Assembly: GCA_033439295.1 (NCBI GenBank)
Contig: JAVTLE010000001.1
Coordinates: forward strand, 2,512,356-2,576,355
Reading direction: 5' to 3'
Length of the DNA: 64,000 nt
Source: Deuterostichococcus epilithicus
Taxonomy: Eukaryota; Chlorophyta; Trebouxiophyceae; Prasiolales; Stichococcaceae
The position numbers were made by a program, and so were the translations under genes. Position 1 is the stretch's first letter, and each line of letters opens with the position of its first letter. Shown piece after piece: positions 1 through 11,500 of this stretch. Below the pieces are notes generated by a model. The model was not told the origin of the DNA. It did not search any database and saw only the letters and a list, made by a program, of their open reading frames with translations.

Positions 1-1009
1 GGCAAGCCATTGTCCGGGTCCACGAAGAGAACACGAAAACGGCTGCACCGACAGCAGGGCATGATCTCAGCTGCCTGTATGATGAGACTGTTCAGCTTGA
101 GAGCGGTGAGTTCAGCTGAGGATGGACTCTGCGTGTGTAAGCCCCCGGGTCGAACATGCATCGCAGCCACACCCACTCGGAATGTCCTTTCACAAGCACG
201 GATGCTAAAATGGAAGACAACATGCTCGTGAAGCTGCCAAAATGGATGGCCTGCCTGTCAGGGCTCAGCCCCACGTTGCTCATTAGCACATGGCCCGCGC
301 CTGTGGCAGGCAGCACCCAGGAACAAACAAGGCGAACTGCCAGCGGTCAGTTTGAAAGATGCATGTGCAGGTTCCCCAAAGTGCATGCCGGATTACAAAA
401 TACCAATCCTACAACGAGCAGTAGAAACCTTGCAGCCAGATACGTCCTTTTCCCCCTGCTCACTATAATGACTTTTGCTTGTTAGCACAACAGCAGCGCA
501 GCAAAGACGAGCATCCCCCAGCACCCGCCTGGCAATTGGCGTCTCTTCCAAGTCGTCCCAGTCGGCGGTGCCACCTGGCAGCGCGCGAAGGAAGCGGCGC
601 CCACGCAGCGCCGGCTGGTGCTGGTGCTGGAGTTTCCCGTTCCGCCCTGGGCGGTGGTGGCCGTGACCACCGCCGGATGAGCCACCATGTTCCTCAGGCC
701 GCTTGTGCACCTGGACGAGCGGGAACAAGCCTGCAGCCGCAGTTTCCGATCGGAACCCGTGTCATTTGTGCAACATTGGAGTCTTGATGGCCCCCAGCAA
801 GCGAGCACCCAGAAGTGGCAAGGTTGACGCCATTGGTTTTGTCAGGAGGCGCTCAGCCACGCATGCGACGCGACTGCCGCCGCCGGTCGTGTACAACGTA
901 ACTGGTTCCTGCAAACATATCACCTTGGATTCGCCTTGGGTATTGCCTTGGCACGCACTGCTCTTGAGCTTCCACTGCAGCTGCGAGGAAGCACCTGAAA
1001 AGCCAGGTC

Positions 1010-1215
1010 GTCTCCGAAGTCCGAACAGGTCTGCCTCGTCCTCGTTGGCGCCCTCCAGCCCGGCGGGCGACCGCAGCACGAAGGTGGGCTCCAGTGTGTG
1101 CTTCGAGGCCACGTTCTGCAGTTTCACGGTCTGTCCCGGGTGCCGCGGCGCTGACCGGCGTCTGTTGAGGCGATCTGCATTCTGTGTGCTGTACTGCTGG
1201 CCGCGAGGTCTGCGG
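1010..1215 (-). CDS. possible exon of an unrecognised minus-strand gene (partial)
   Basis: One minus-strand frame stays open here and reads like protein: a basic stretch (QQYSTQNADRLNRRR) followed by QTVKLQNVASKH, TLEPTFVLRSPAG and an acidic ANEDEADLFGL segment, about 65 residues in all. A possible donor (CAG before GTGCTT) lies just downstream on the minus strand. I do not recognise the family and could not connect this exon to others; the rest of the gene could lie at 390-730 (-), where a frame ends GTADWDDLEETPIARR, or beyond the left edge of the window. Treat as a weak exon call only. Confidence 0.25.
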
Positions 1216-2043
1216 CAGAGGTGAAGTGTGCGTCTGTGGCCTCAGCTTTCTTGACGAGGTTCGGCTGTAACGCTGCTGGTCAATTCGATGCCACGGGTGT
1301 TGGCACCGACGTCTCGCTCTTTGCAGCGTGTTGTGCCAGGTGATGACGAACCACCGCGGTTTATGCAGCCGACGGACGCACCGAGATTGACACTGCCTCC
1401 ATCTGGCAAGGTATTTCCTAGACTGGCAGTGTTTCAGTTCTCCCTCTCTTCACAAAGCAACACTCGAGTGCACATCAATACGTTCCAATAAAGAGCGTCA
1501 ATCAGGCCCCAAATCAAAGTCAAGGTTCGAAGTACAAGTGCGTGTGCCGCTCACCAATCACATATGTGCACAGACCTAGAACGCACAAGAGCAGGTACCT
1601 CCACGGAAAACTGAGAGGGTCCCCTACATGGATTTCCCTTCGTGTTGAAGACACAGTGCAGCACACTGCTGCTCGTCTCTGGGTGCAGTGATGGGGCACA
1701 CTGCCCCGAGACCTTTTCCCCACATGTACATACTTGGTACAGCCCAGCATCCCGGATCCGCGCCGCGCACACGCGTCCCTTCTCATATACTGCGGCTACT
1801 ACCATCTACAAGGTTCGCGCCTACAGTTGCAGACTGCGGCCACGGCGCCTCTTGCATGCCAGCGCTAGCCATACCGCCATCAGTCACAGAGTGCACCCAC
1901 GCTGCCGCTTATAAGCTGATGCCAGCCGCCGTGTCAGGAGCTCCAGTCAGCGGCAGCACCATCGCTTGCACGCTGTCCTGGCCATACAGGCCAACAGTCC
2001 CAGGCGTGCAGCTGACCGCACCCTGGTGCTGGCTGCTGAGCCG
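1216..2043. other. no gene recognised
   Basis: Short open frames only. I saw no family motif, no splice-consistent exon chain and no strong repeat in this stretch. Confidence 0.4.
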
Positions 2044-5000
2044 TCAATCGCGGGTGGCAGATGTCGGCGCCGGCGCAGCAGTGCGCGGAGTGCGCTTGAG
2101 GTGGTACCGCTCGTAGGTGCGGCGGTCCTCGCCACCCATGAAGGGGAGACCGCCAATGGCGCCAGCCGCCAATGCCGCCAGCAGCCCCGACAGACGGAAG
2201 CCCTGCACGTCAGCGTGTGAAGGTCGCGTGTCATGTGAGGGTTGCACTGCTGGGCGCAGGCCTCGCTGCCAAGTGAGCAGGTTATGCTTGTGGCGCTCGC
2301 CGTCGCTGCCTTTCACGACAGCCAGCAACTGCCAGCAGCGCCTGCATGAAGGATCGCAAATCAGCTGGAGACGTCCCGGCACTCAGCAGGCGCCATTTCA
2401 ATGCGGCACTGTCTGAATCACGAACGGCTCAGACACATTGCTGGATCATGCGCGGTGTGCACGCCACACTCGTGCTGCAGCGTAGCCAGCGGCGCTTCAG
2501 CAGCTCCAGAGACAGGCTTGCAGCAGCCGCGCGGCTCCAGCACAGCATGAGGCAGCTCCCCAGCTGACACTGCCGCCAATTCTTAGGATTTCAGGGGATG
2601 CGCAGCTCACCCCCTCGCCGGCCGCCTGCGGCGTGCGGTGCCGCTTGCACACCGCCCGGAAGGAGCGCAGGATGCGGTCCTCGCCCGGCAGAGGCCCTGT
2701 GGCGCCCTGGCGACGCACCGCCACCACGAATGGCGCAGCGTCTGCGTCCGGCGACGCATCGGTGACGGCCTCGTCTGCCGGCACCACTGTGAAGCGCAGC
2801 TCGCCCACCTGCGGCAGTGGCAAGCACTTTGCCACCTCCAGCGCGGCTGTGAAATGCAGCTGCTCGCTTGCCGCTGCGGCGGGCCAGCTCCTTCATGCTC
2901 CGGCAAGGGTTCTGTGGAGATGAGGAGCGCCGATCGTCTGGAGGTCATGGGCACTGCTGCTTTGAGGCCCAGGAGCAGGGCTGGCAGGTGCGCGGGTAAC
3001 ATCACACAACACAAGGCTGAGCTCTGCATGCCGGTGCCGGTGCAGAGGGCACTATGCAGCCATGCCGCAACTGCGCCGTGGGCCTGGGTGCCAGTAATGA
3101 GCTGCTGCGCAGGCGCATGCACAGGCGAGTCCCCTTCGCAGGCTCCCAGGCGTGAGTTGCCCCACAGCGCACCAGGCAGACGGCGCCGTCGCGCACGGTG
3201 ACAAAGCCCAGGCGGCAGCCGTCAGACACCTCGTCGAACTGCAGCGGCAGCGGCAGCGGCAGTTCGGCGCTCCACGTCAGTGTCGCGCCCCACTGCAGGA
3301 GCGGGAATCGGGTGGCAGATATGTCACTCCTGTTTTGTCAATTTCGTAGTTGTCCAGGCCCGTCTGGCGACAGCGTCAGTAGGCCCAGCAAATGGCTTGC
3401 ATTGCCGAAATCTAGAAATTTTCCCAATAGATTATATCCTTCTAGAAGGTCTGCCCTGCATCAGGGGCAGAAGCGGTTGCCCGCCAGCGCCAGCCGCTGC
3501 GCCGCACTGGAGATGTGCGCGCCAGGGAAGGGGCGTTGCCGTGGCCAGCCCGCTGGCTGGCGATGCTGCCATGACCAGGAGGCAGCAGCACCGGCACAGG
3601 CACCACTGGCGGGCACCTCGCTGCTGCGGGCATGCAGCAACTGTCGTACACCTGGTGTTCTGTAAGCGGCTGCAGCCTGTGCTCCCCTGGCACATCCAGA
3701 CCCAACTTTGCACGCTCACGTTGGGGATGCAACGTCACGCGGCGGACGTCAGGCTCTCACGACACATGCGTCACTGCTGCGGTCAGGCAGCACAACCGTC
3801 CTCTGATGCCGCCACTGTTTCGCTGCTGTTGTCCCCGCCGCTATTGCCGCCACCTGCAGCATGTGTCCCCACCGAAACCTGCCTGGACGCCCCGTCTTGA
3901 CAAGCTACCTGGCCGGCTTCTGGTCGACTCTGGCAAGCTGTCTCGGCAGCTGGCCCTAGCCTGTAAGCCCCAGAACTGTGACGCACCTGCCGCACGAACT
4001 GGATCATGTCTTCCCGGCCATCAACGTCGCAGGCGTCGGCGCCGCACTCCGGCAGCGCCTCCGCCAGCAGCACCCCGGAGTCGACCAGCGGCCCCACCAG
4101 GCCCTCCACGCCCCTGTGGCAATTTCGAAGTCCACGGCGTCTCGACTCCTTGACAGCATTCGTCCGTCAAGATCCTCAGTAGCGCCCCAAATCGGCCTGC
4201 AACCCCATCAGCCCCTCCCACCGCCCCTCCCACCCCCGCGGCATGTTGGCAGCTATACCGGCGCCCTCCTCAAGTCCCTACTCATGCTCTGTTCACCAGC
4301 CTTCCCCTGCAGTCTCCCGTTTCTGAGTACAGGACCGCCGTACTATCCAGCCTGGCTGTCAGCTCTGCCGGTAGACGGCACACGTGCAAGTGCGCTCTAA
4401 GGGCTCGGCGTTGCTGGAGCCACAGCACTCTCAAACACCAGATCTCCTGGCCGTGCCCAGCGCAGCAACTGGCCGAAATGACGAGGCTCAGCTGGCGCTG
4501 CCCCGCACGGCTGGGCAGGCGCCTTGACGAACATATGACAACATCCTCACTGCACCATGGCAGCTGTGTCAGCAGCGCACTGCATGGGCGTCGGCGGCGG
4601 GCCGCTGCGCCGCAGCTCCGAGTCGTACTTGGCTCGTGCGTCGCGGTCTGTCAGCGTGCGGTACGCCGTGTTGATTTCCGACGACCTGACAGCATCGCCC
4701 TGTACAAGGGCAAGAGGGTCAGGCACACATGTGACCCTCTGCAGGCTGGTGGTGGAGGTACGTTGGCACAATCCATTTTGGCGGCGCTGCACGGCCTCTT
4801 CCTTCGGCCGAGGCTGGCGTCATGGCGTCACGTCGCCAATTTTGGGATACAAGTGCCTCCAAGTTGAGCTCAGAGTATGGATAAGCCTCTGTACGCCATC
4901 TCGGCTCACAGTTGAGGTGATGAGGCTCTGTACAAACACTGCAGGAAACGCGCGACCATATATTGAATGTGCAACACATGACAGTGGAGCCGCCCTGGCT

Positions 5001-5235
5001 GCGGCCCACCTGGCTGTTGTCGGGATGGTACTTCTTCTGCAGGCGTCGGTAGGCGGCCTTCACGGCGGCCTCTGGCGCGCCGCGCGGCACCTGCAAAGTC
5101 GTCATGGGGTGGTCATGCCTCATGCCTTTGCCTAATGCCCTAGCACCGTGCTTGGAGATAGTGCAGGCGTTGAGCCGTAACAAGGAACGCCGACCAGACC
5201 AGCTTCACCTGCAGCGTCGCGTAGTGGTCCGCCAT
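2044..5235 (-). CDS. J-domain (DnaJ-like) co-chaperone, plant DJC type
   Basis: Seven minus-strand exons in phase: 5235-5209, 5090-5010, 4699-4551, 4113-3987, 3292-3173, 2808-2611 and 2202-2044, giving 286 residues. The J domain is at the very N-terminus (MADHYATLQVPRGAPE...), with the Hsp70-stimulating HPD at residues 31-33 and its end at INTAYRTLTD...AKYD. The middle and C-terminal parts (FVRQ-WGATLTWSAELPLPLPLQ, then VGELRFTVV, then LPGEDRILRSF) resemble, as I recall them, plant chloroplast J proteins of the DJC76/77/82 group. A hydrophobic segment (LSGLLAALAAGAIGGLPFM) lies near the C-terminus. The Cys-rich 4Fe-4S ferredoxin module of some of those relatives is not seen. No transit peptide precedes the start; the upstream frame has no ATG before an in-frame TGA, so plastid targeting would need an unseen 5' exon. 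Confidence 0.8.
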
Positions 5236-6009
5236 TTGGTTTTGAAGCTTGCCGTCCGGCCGCCAAGCAGCGGCGACGGCGGGTCGGCAGCGCCGCCCGG
5301 CTGGCCGCTGCAGATCGGCGTGACGGCACGTCAGCCTGACTGGCGCTTGCAGGAGCGCAGGCGATATGTGCGGAGCGCTTGGCCGTTTCGGGCATGATCA
5401 GCTGACATGGCAGCAGCATGGCAGTGCGCCCCAGGCTCGTGTCAATCTGGCCTGACGATGAAGGCAGCAGTACCATGCGAACAGCTACCGGAGGCATACA
5501 CGTAGCACTCGTAGCACCTGCATACCACTTGGCTCACCGTCCGCGCACGGTTGCAGAGAGGCCTGACGTCTCGGGATGACGTTTGCAGCAAGCACTTTGA
5601 TCCCATGTGTGGAGTCATTGCAGGGTCCGATTTCAAGGCTAGCGTCACAAGCTGTAGTTGGAGGTCTGTTCTGTGATGCTTGCGCGAAGCCGGTGGAAGT
5701 GCGGGGGCCAAAGGCAAATATCTTGAGGGACCTAACTAAACATAGTTCAGGTCGGAGCCGCGATCCACCGTTCGAGGGCGAATCGTACAGTGTTGCGAAT
5801 GTGAATGTTTTGCGCCGTTGAAAATTGAAAGTTTGACGCCGTCTGCGCCTCAAAGGGCGTCGTGCGTGAATCAAGCAACAGGATTCCCAACACCCAGTTG
5901 CTGACAGACAAGTCTGACACTCCGCTGATATTGCAGGTCTCCCGGTCCCTCGCAAGACCATACCACAGTCTGTCGGGCAGAGCCTCGCTGAACTGAGGCC
6001 AAAATCATC
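5236..6009. other. intergenic; upstream of the J-protein gene
   Basis: Presumed promoter and 5' region of the minus-strand J-protein gene. No coding exon, RNA gene or repeat recognised. Confidence 0.4.
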
Positions 6010-6680
6010 AAGCCACGCTACTGTGTGGCCCTGCGCTTCCGTCCTCTTGATGTTGAAGTCCTACCACGGTCAAAAGGCAAGCCATCTATTTGGGCAGGGG
6101 AGACTGGAGCTCCCAGGGTCAGCTCGGCATACTGAGAGGGCGGCAGTGGTGTGGATGGTTGGGGCGCAGCTTTGAGTCGGGTTGTCGACGGAGAGGCAGC
6201 AGGCTGCCCCGACGCCGACGCCATCATGGCTGGGAGCGAGCGCTGACCCTGAGGCCGACGGCGGTGGCAGTTGATTGCAGCTGGGACTGTGACACCGGAG
6301 CCTGGGTTCCAGTGATGGGCACAAAGGTAGTGTTCTCGAATTTGAGCGGCGCAACGCGAGGCCGCTTCCCACGCAGGGCATGTTGCAGCTGCGGGCCAAT
6401 GGCCGCAGAAGTCGCAGGCACTGAGTGCAAGGGTGTTGGGAAGCCTCCCTGGGAGCTGGAGTAGTGCTTTCGACGCGTACGAGTGTTGCTCCTCTTCGCC
6501 GGGCCAGCTGCGGCCTCCAGCGGCTGCCATTCAGCACGCCGCTCCAACGCGGCCACGGTGCCGTGTGCACCGGCAGCAGCACATGCTGCTGCCTCCACCG
6601 CTCTTCTGCTGGGCGTGCAGCGGCGGCTGCTTCGCCTGGGCGGCCCCTCCTGGCCGCTATCTTGCTCCTGGGCACTCATT
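6010..6680 (-). pseudogene. dispersed coding-element copy 1, probably decayed
   Basis: The minus strand has an open frame of about 151 residues (6679 to 6224) containing KRPRVAPLKFENTTFVP followed by TGTQAP, then in another frame a segment DGLPFDRGRTSTSRGRKRR ending at a TAG. A second copy on the plus strand at 38.2-38.65 kb has KRPRGALARFDQTTFVP, then DTQEPP and NGGLPFDRGRQMITRGQKRR. The order and spacing of blocks are the same in both, so they are homologous. Where copy 2 reads SQWRD, copy 1 reads TQ-stop: a TGG Trp codon replaced by TAG. I do not know the family; a multi-copy element or retroposed gene is likely. Confidence 0.5.
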
Positions 6681-6699
6681 GCCCTGGGGGGCTCCGCTT

Positions 6700-7744
6700 A
6701 AGCGTGCCCTATCGACGGTGCGTAGGTCGTCTCCTGCAGCTTTGCACGCTTGGTGCTGCCGCCAAAATCTTCGTCAGCGGGCGAGGCTCCTGTAATGGGC
6801 CGCGAGAGCCGCGAGGGCCGTGAGAGCCGCGAGGGCCGAGAGAGCCGCGTCCACGCAGCAGAGTTTTGCAAGCTATGTTTAGCTGAGACCTTCGCATTTG
6901 TGGACCTTGATATCAAGTAGTTATGCCACTAGATTCCACTAGACATAGGTGGCTATGATACTACGATCCGCGTATGCTGCCATGCGCGCAATGCAACACA
7001 CACGGAGGCTGGCACGATTCCGATTCCGCAGCGTCCACATGCGTAATTCTGTTTTGCCACTCTGTTAAGTTAAATAATCTGCGCGGCAGGGCGCAATAAC
7101 GTCCCGAACAAATACCCCTCCTTGCAAACCTCGTCCATGCAAATTGCGGCGACTTGCGGCAGAGAAAGCGAGAACCAGGGCTGATAATATCTTACTGAGC
7201 AACAATGACCATCGATGTCAGGTTTGCATAGAAGCGTTTGCTGAGATCGCGTTCCAGTGCATGGCGATATACTCTGGGAATTTCCAGTGTGTCGCAAACT
7301 CGCCGTACTCTGGGAATCCAAGCCATCTTTCAGGAAGGTCAGTCAACCGCTCGGCTGCGGTCGCAAATCTGCCTTGCAACACACGGCATCACATAACTGA
7401 AGGATGCAAGTTCGACGCCGTCTGATATATACCGGGAAAAATCAGACTGAGAATGACGAGATAGCCTCATGGGACACGATTTGGCAAAAACAATTGGCAT
7501 AAACAATGTGGTACAACACTCACCAAAAAGTTGGACTTACTCTCTCCTGACCTTGGATAGGGGTGATTCATGTGTTCACACACACCCCTAATCTGACTGG
7601 GCATCGGATGACATCACGAACAGCCAAGTAGAGAGACCCCCACGTCTTCCTTTGGCTGTCCAAGATCTGACGTTTCCCTCCGTTCCATATGTGGGATTAT
7701 GTGAGATTGTGTCTCCAAAGTGCTAGCGACAACCTCGCTGGGGC
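6700..7744. other. no gene recognised
   Basis: Lower-GC sequence with a short run of near-repeats around 6797-6850 (variants of GAGAGCCGCGAGGGCCG on the plus strand). No exon chain seen. Confidence 0.35.
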
Positions 7745-8090
7745 ACTGCCTCAAATCTTCTCCTTCCCTGTGTTTCCTCATTCACGGCGGCGCCCAAAAA
7801 ACTATTTGCAAGTGCACCCGCCCGGCACTTCTTCTTCCTCCCATCCTTCTCTTCTCTCACACCGGCGCCGAAGTTTAACCAAGTGCTGCTGGGCAGCTCG
7901 GGGGCCCGCCCACCTCTTCCCTCTCTTCCCATTCTCCTATTCACAAGCGCCGTAAAGTATGAGTGCTGCTGAGCAGCTCGAGGACCCACCCTCCACTTCT
8001 TCGTCTTCCCTCTTTCCATCGTTTCCTTAATTCAAACTGGCACCAAGAACAATTCAAAACCTACTGCGCTGCTCGAGGGCCGCCCACTTC
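7745..8090. repeat. degenerate tandem repeat, pyrimidine-rich
   Basis: About three to four diverged units of roughly 80-90 bp. Each has a GCTGCT...GCAGCTCGRGG block, a cytosine-rich block and a long CT-rich run (for example 7835-7860, 7915-7945, 7990-8030), followed by TTCA and a GCGCC-like block. The units are imperfect and carry no open frame of interest. Confidence 0.5.
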
Positions 8091-8543
8091 TTCTGACAAC
8101 GTTTCGATGGCTGCCGCGCATGCGGTCCAATAGTTAGCTCATTAGCATGCTGGGGACTTGCGATCGCAAAGGGCAACTGAATCCTCGTGGCCATGGAGGC
8201 TCGGACTCGCTCGCCTCGGTAAGGGCAGCGGGGGATGTAGCACCACTTGCAGCGCGCACGCATCTGGGCACGATCAAAGCGTGGGACAACTTGGCAGAGC
8301 GTGCACATTTAGGGATACTCCTGATCCCACACCCTGCATGGAAGGCAGCCTTCACAGCGGCTGCCATCACCAAGGCAAGCTGGTGGCCAGGGGGCAAATG
8401 GTTCTCAAAGTGAAGTTGTTCCAGAAACATTGAGCTCCGCTGGGTACATGCGAGCTGAATTTCACAGACTGTTCCACGGTTGAGGCTCAGCGCCCGTCGT
8501 TGGAACCAGGGAGACCTCCCAAGTCTGCTTTTGGCCATGCGGG
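8091..8543. other. downstream region of the GPAT9-like gene
   Basis: Presumed 3' UTR and flank of the minus-strand acyltransferase gene. Nothing else recognised. Confidence 0.35.
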
Positions 8544-11500
8544 TCAGCTGGCAGCGCCACCACGGCCACTCCGCCGTGCGATGACGCTGCCCTGCGGGCC
8601 AGACTTCGCTGCTGCCTCTCCGCCTGCATCGGCGCCCCCCGCTGCCTCGCCGCTTCGCCCCGCTGCCGCAGCGGCCCCCGCCGCAACCACGTCCGCGGGG
8701 CTGTCGCCAACCGCCGCCGCCTCGGAGCTGCAATCGCCGCCGCCAACCGATGTTGCTGAATTCAGCGTGCGCGCAATAGCATCCACCGGCGCAGCGAAGC
8801 GGCGCAGGTTATCCGCAAAAGCGCGCCGTCGCTTCTCGATCAGGTCTGGGTGCTTCGCCCCCAGGTTGTAGTACTGCGCGCCAGGAGCAGCAGCTCAATG
8901 AGAGCCGGCATGGACTGGTGCCGTCCTGAGAGTTTTGCCTCGACAGGATCCACTGCAGCTGGTTGGCAGTCCAGCAGCGGGACCAGGCAGGGGTTGGGAG
9001 CGCAGTGCCATCGGCGGGAGCCCCGCAGCCTGCCGCAGCTTGGGCAGCGGCTGCAGCGGTGGCGGGAGGCGGCCCGCGCACATACAGCAAATCGACAAGC
9101 GCCGCAGCGCCGGCCTCCCGCTGCCGTATATTCTCGAGGTTTCGCAGAGCAGGCGATGTGAAGTCAGTAATTGGAAGAGGTTTGCTAAATTATTTGTTCA
9201 AGCACGCAACCCGCGGCACCCACCTTGAGGTAGCCGTCCCAGGGCGCGACCTTCAACTTCGCCTTCGAAGCGATCAGCGCCTGCGTGGGCAGAAGCACAC
9301 GTCAAGTATGTACCAGGCTCGACACAGACTTTTGACCCATGCTGCCAGGAGTCAGTCTGCAACTGTGAAATTCCGGTTGCATGGCGCCGCCACAGCCGGT
9401 TGTGTGTTCTCAGCATGCGGCAAGCACCCACCACCAAGCGCTGGAGGCATGACAGCGCCCCCCAAAAGTCAGCGCGCTCTGCGCCATGGGCGGCGGCACC
9501 AGCAGATACGGTCAGCACTGCTGTTGGAAATCAGACAAGCAGAGCAGGCGTGGGGGCACCTGGCATTGCTCTGCGAACTGCTGCGCGGTTTCTTCTTCCC
9601 GCCGCGTCTGCGGCGGCAGGAAGTGCACATCGCACACCACCGCCCATGAGGTCATGAGCTTCAACTGCGCGCATGGAACCAAGAGTTTGGCAAATCACGT
9701 GCAGGCCAGTCTGCAAGTTTTTGGACTGAGACAGGCATGGCCTGCCGGCGAAGACGCAGTCTGTACTTCACTGGTGGCCCAGGGTGGCGCCGCACGCATG
9801 TCGACAAGACGACTTTGTTTCAGTTGCGGAGGTCATGTGCTGCCATGCCACGCAGCATGCCAGGCATGCATATGCGCATGCTTTGCAAGTTGCCGAACAG
9901 CTAACTCCCGAAATGCTCAATACCAGCACATGGTGCAGCGTGCAGAGGTTTCAGGTTTCAGGGTTGACCGAGTGCTGGGGTGCCCGAGCACAAGACACAG
10001 GAGGCAAAGGTTGGAGGGACAGGGAAGGCACTGCACCCCTTGTAGACAGCCAAACTATGGCGGGCGCACCAGGTATGCTCCAAAGGACTGCTTCCTGGAG
10101 TGGCCCAGACCCTGAGAGTGCGACTGTGCGGCAACCGCGCTGCAGGTGCACATCGTAATTCAAGCTCCACAGAAAAGGCGAGCAACTGCGCACCAGGTGC
10201 GCGCTGAAGGACTGTTTCTTGGAATTCCAGAAGGCGTCCACGAAGATCTTGTTGTAGCGGATGGCAATGGGGAACACGGCCGCGCCCAGGTCGAAGGCGC
10301 CACGCTTGAACATGACGCAGAACTCGTTGTTGACACACGTGCCCTGCGCATGCAGCGGAGTTTGAGGGTTCAGGGCCCTGCGCATGAACATGCAGAGAAC
10401 TCGTTGTTCACATGTGCGCCCTGCGCCAGCGGCAGGGGATTCAGGTTTTGAGATGCCGTGCTTGGTCATAGATCAGCAACCCTTTCTCATTGTCATGGGG
10501 GGCGGACGCGCCTGCCGCGCGGCTTACAGCCAGGGCCTGGCGCGACCATACCATCTGAGAGGCCGTCTTGAATTGACAAAGTCAAGCAAACGAATGTGCC
10601 AGCGCCTCATCCGCCCGCCGGGCCGTTCCTCGCATATGCGGCCCGGCCGGTGCGGCGTCCTCCATGCGCGCAGGCTGTCGCCCCCACGGCAGGCGCTGAC
10701 CCTACTCCCTAGCTGCGGGCCCTGACCCGGGCGTGTCAGGGCACAGCTGTCGTCCCGCATGCTCGATAATTCCGGACACCAAATCCGCACACACACACCA
10801 GGCCCACCTCCGGGAAGATGAGCAGCGGTGTGGAGTCGGCGGAGGCGACGTGGCGACGCATGCGCTCCGCCACCAGCTGCCTGTCCCGGACCTGCGCAGA
10901 CGCAGCCGCAGTCAGGGCTTAGGGCCTGTTTACAAGCTTGGTTTCCGAATTACTGTGTTTGGGCATCGCAGGCCCCACTCTCAGGCCAGGCCAGCCCAAA
11001 GCAGAGGCGCCCCTGTGCGCCTGCACTCCCCTCCGCTCCCGTTCGAGCCTCCACTGGACACCAGCCCCGTGCCAGTCCCGCTGAACAGGCTCCTTATCCG
11101 CGGGGCGAAGATCACATGCTGATTCGTCGACTGCCTGCACAGCGCCAGGACATCCCGATGTCCGACAGGGCAGTCGGCGGGAGCGCACCTCGTTGCGATT
11201 GAACCACAGGCAGCCGAGACAGCCCAGCACCTGCGTCTGCAGGAAGCCCACCTGCAACAGCATGGGAGCAGAGGTGAAGGTTGCACCACTGGCGCGGACC
11301 TAAAAGATTATTGAACTGACGTTGTCCACCGGCCGGGCTCGACAGCAGTCCCCGCGGCGTAGAGATGGCCAAGCAGCAGGGTCGATTGCAAGCAGTTTGC
11401 GAGCGGGTTTATTGCATATTGTTTGCGTTGCTGTGTGCAAAGCCAGCCTCGACTGCAGGAGGCTGAATGTGAACTGTGAGAGGGGCACTGCTGTGTCCAG

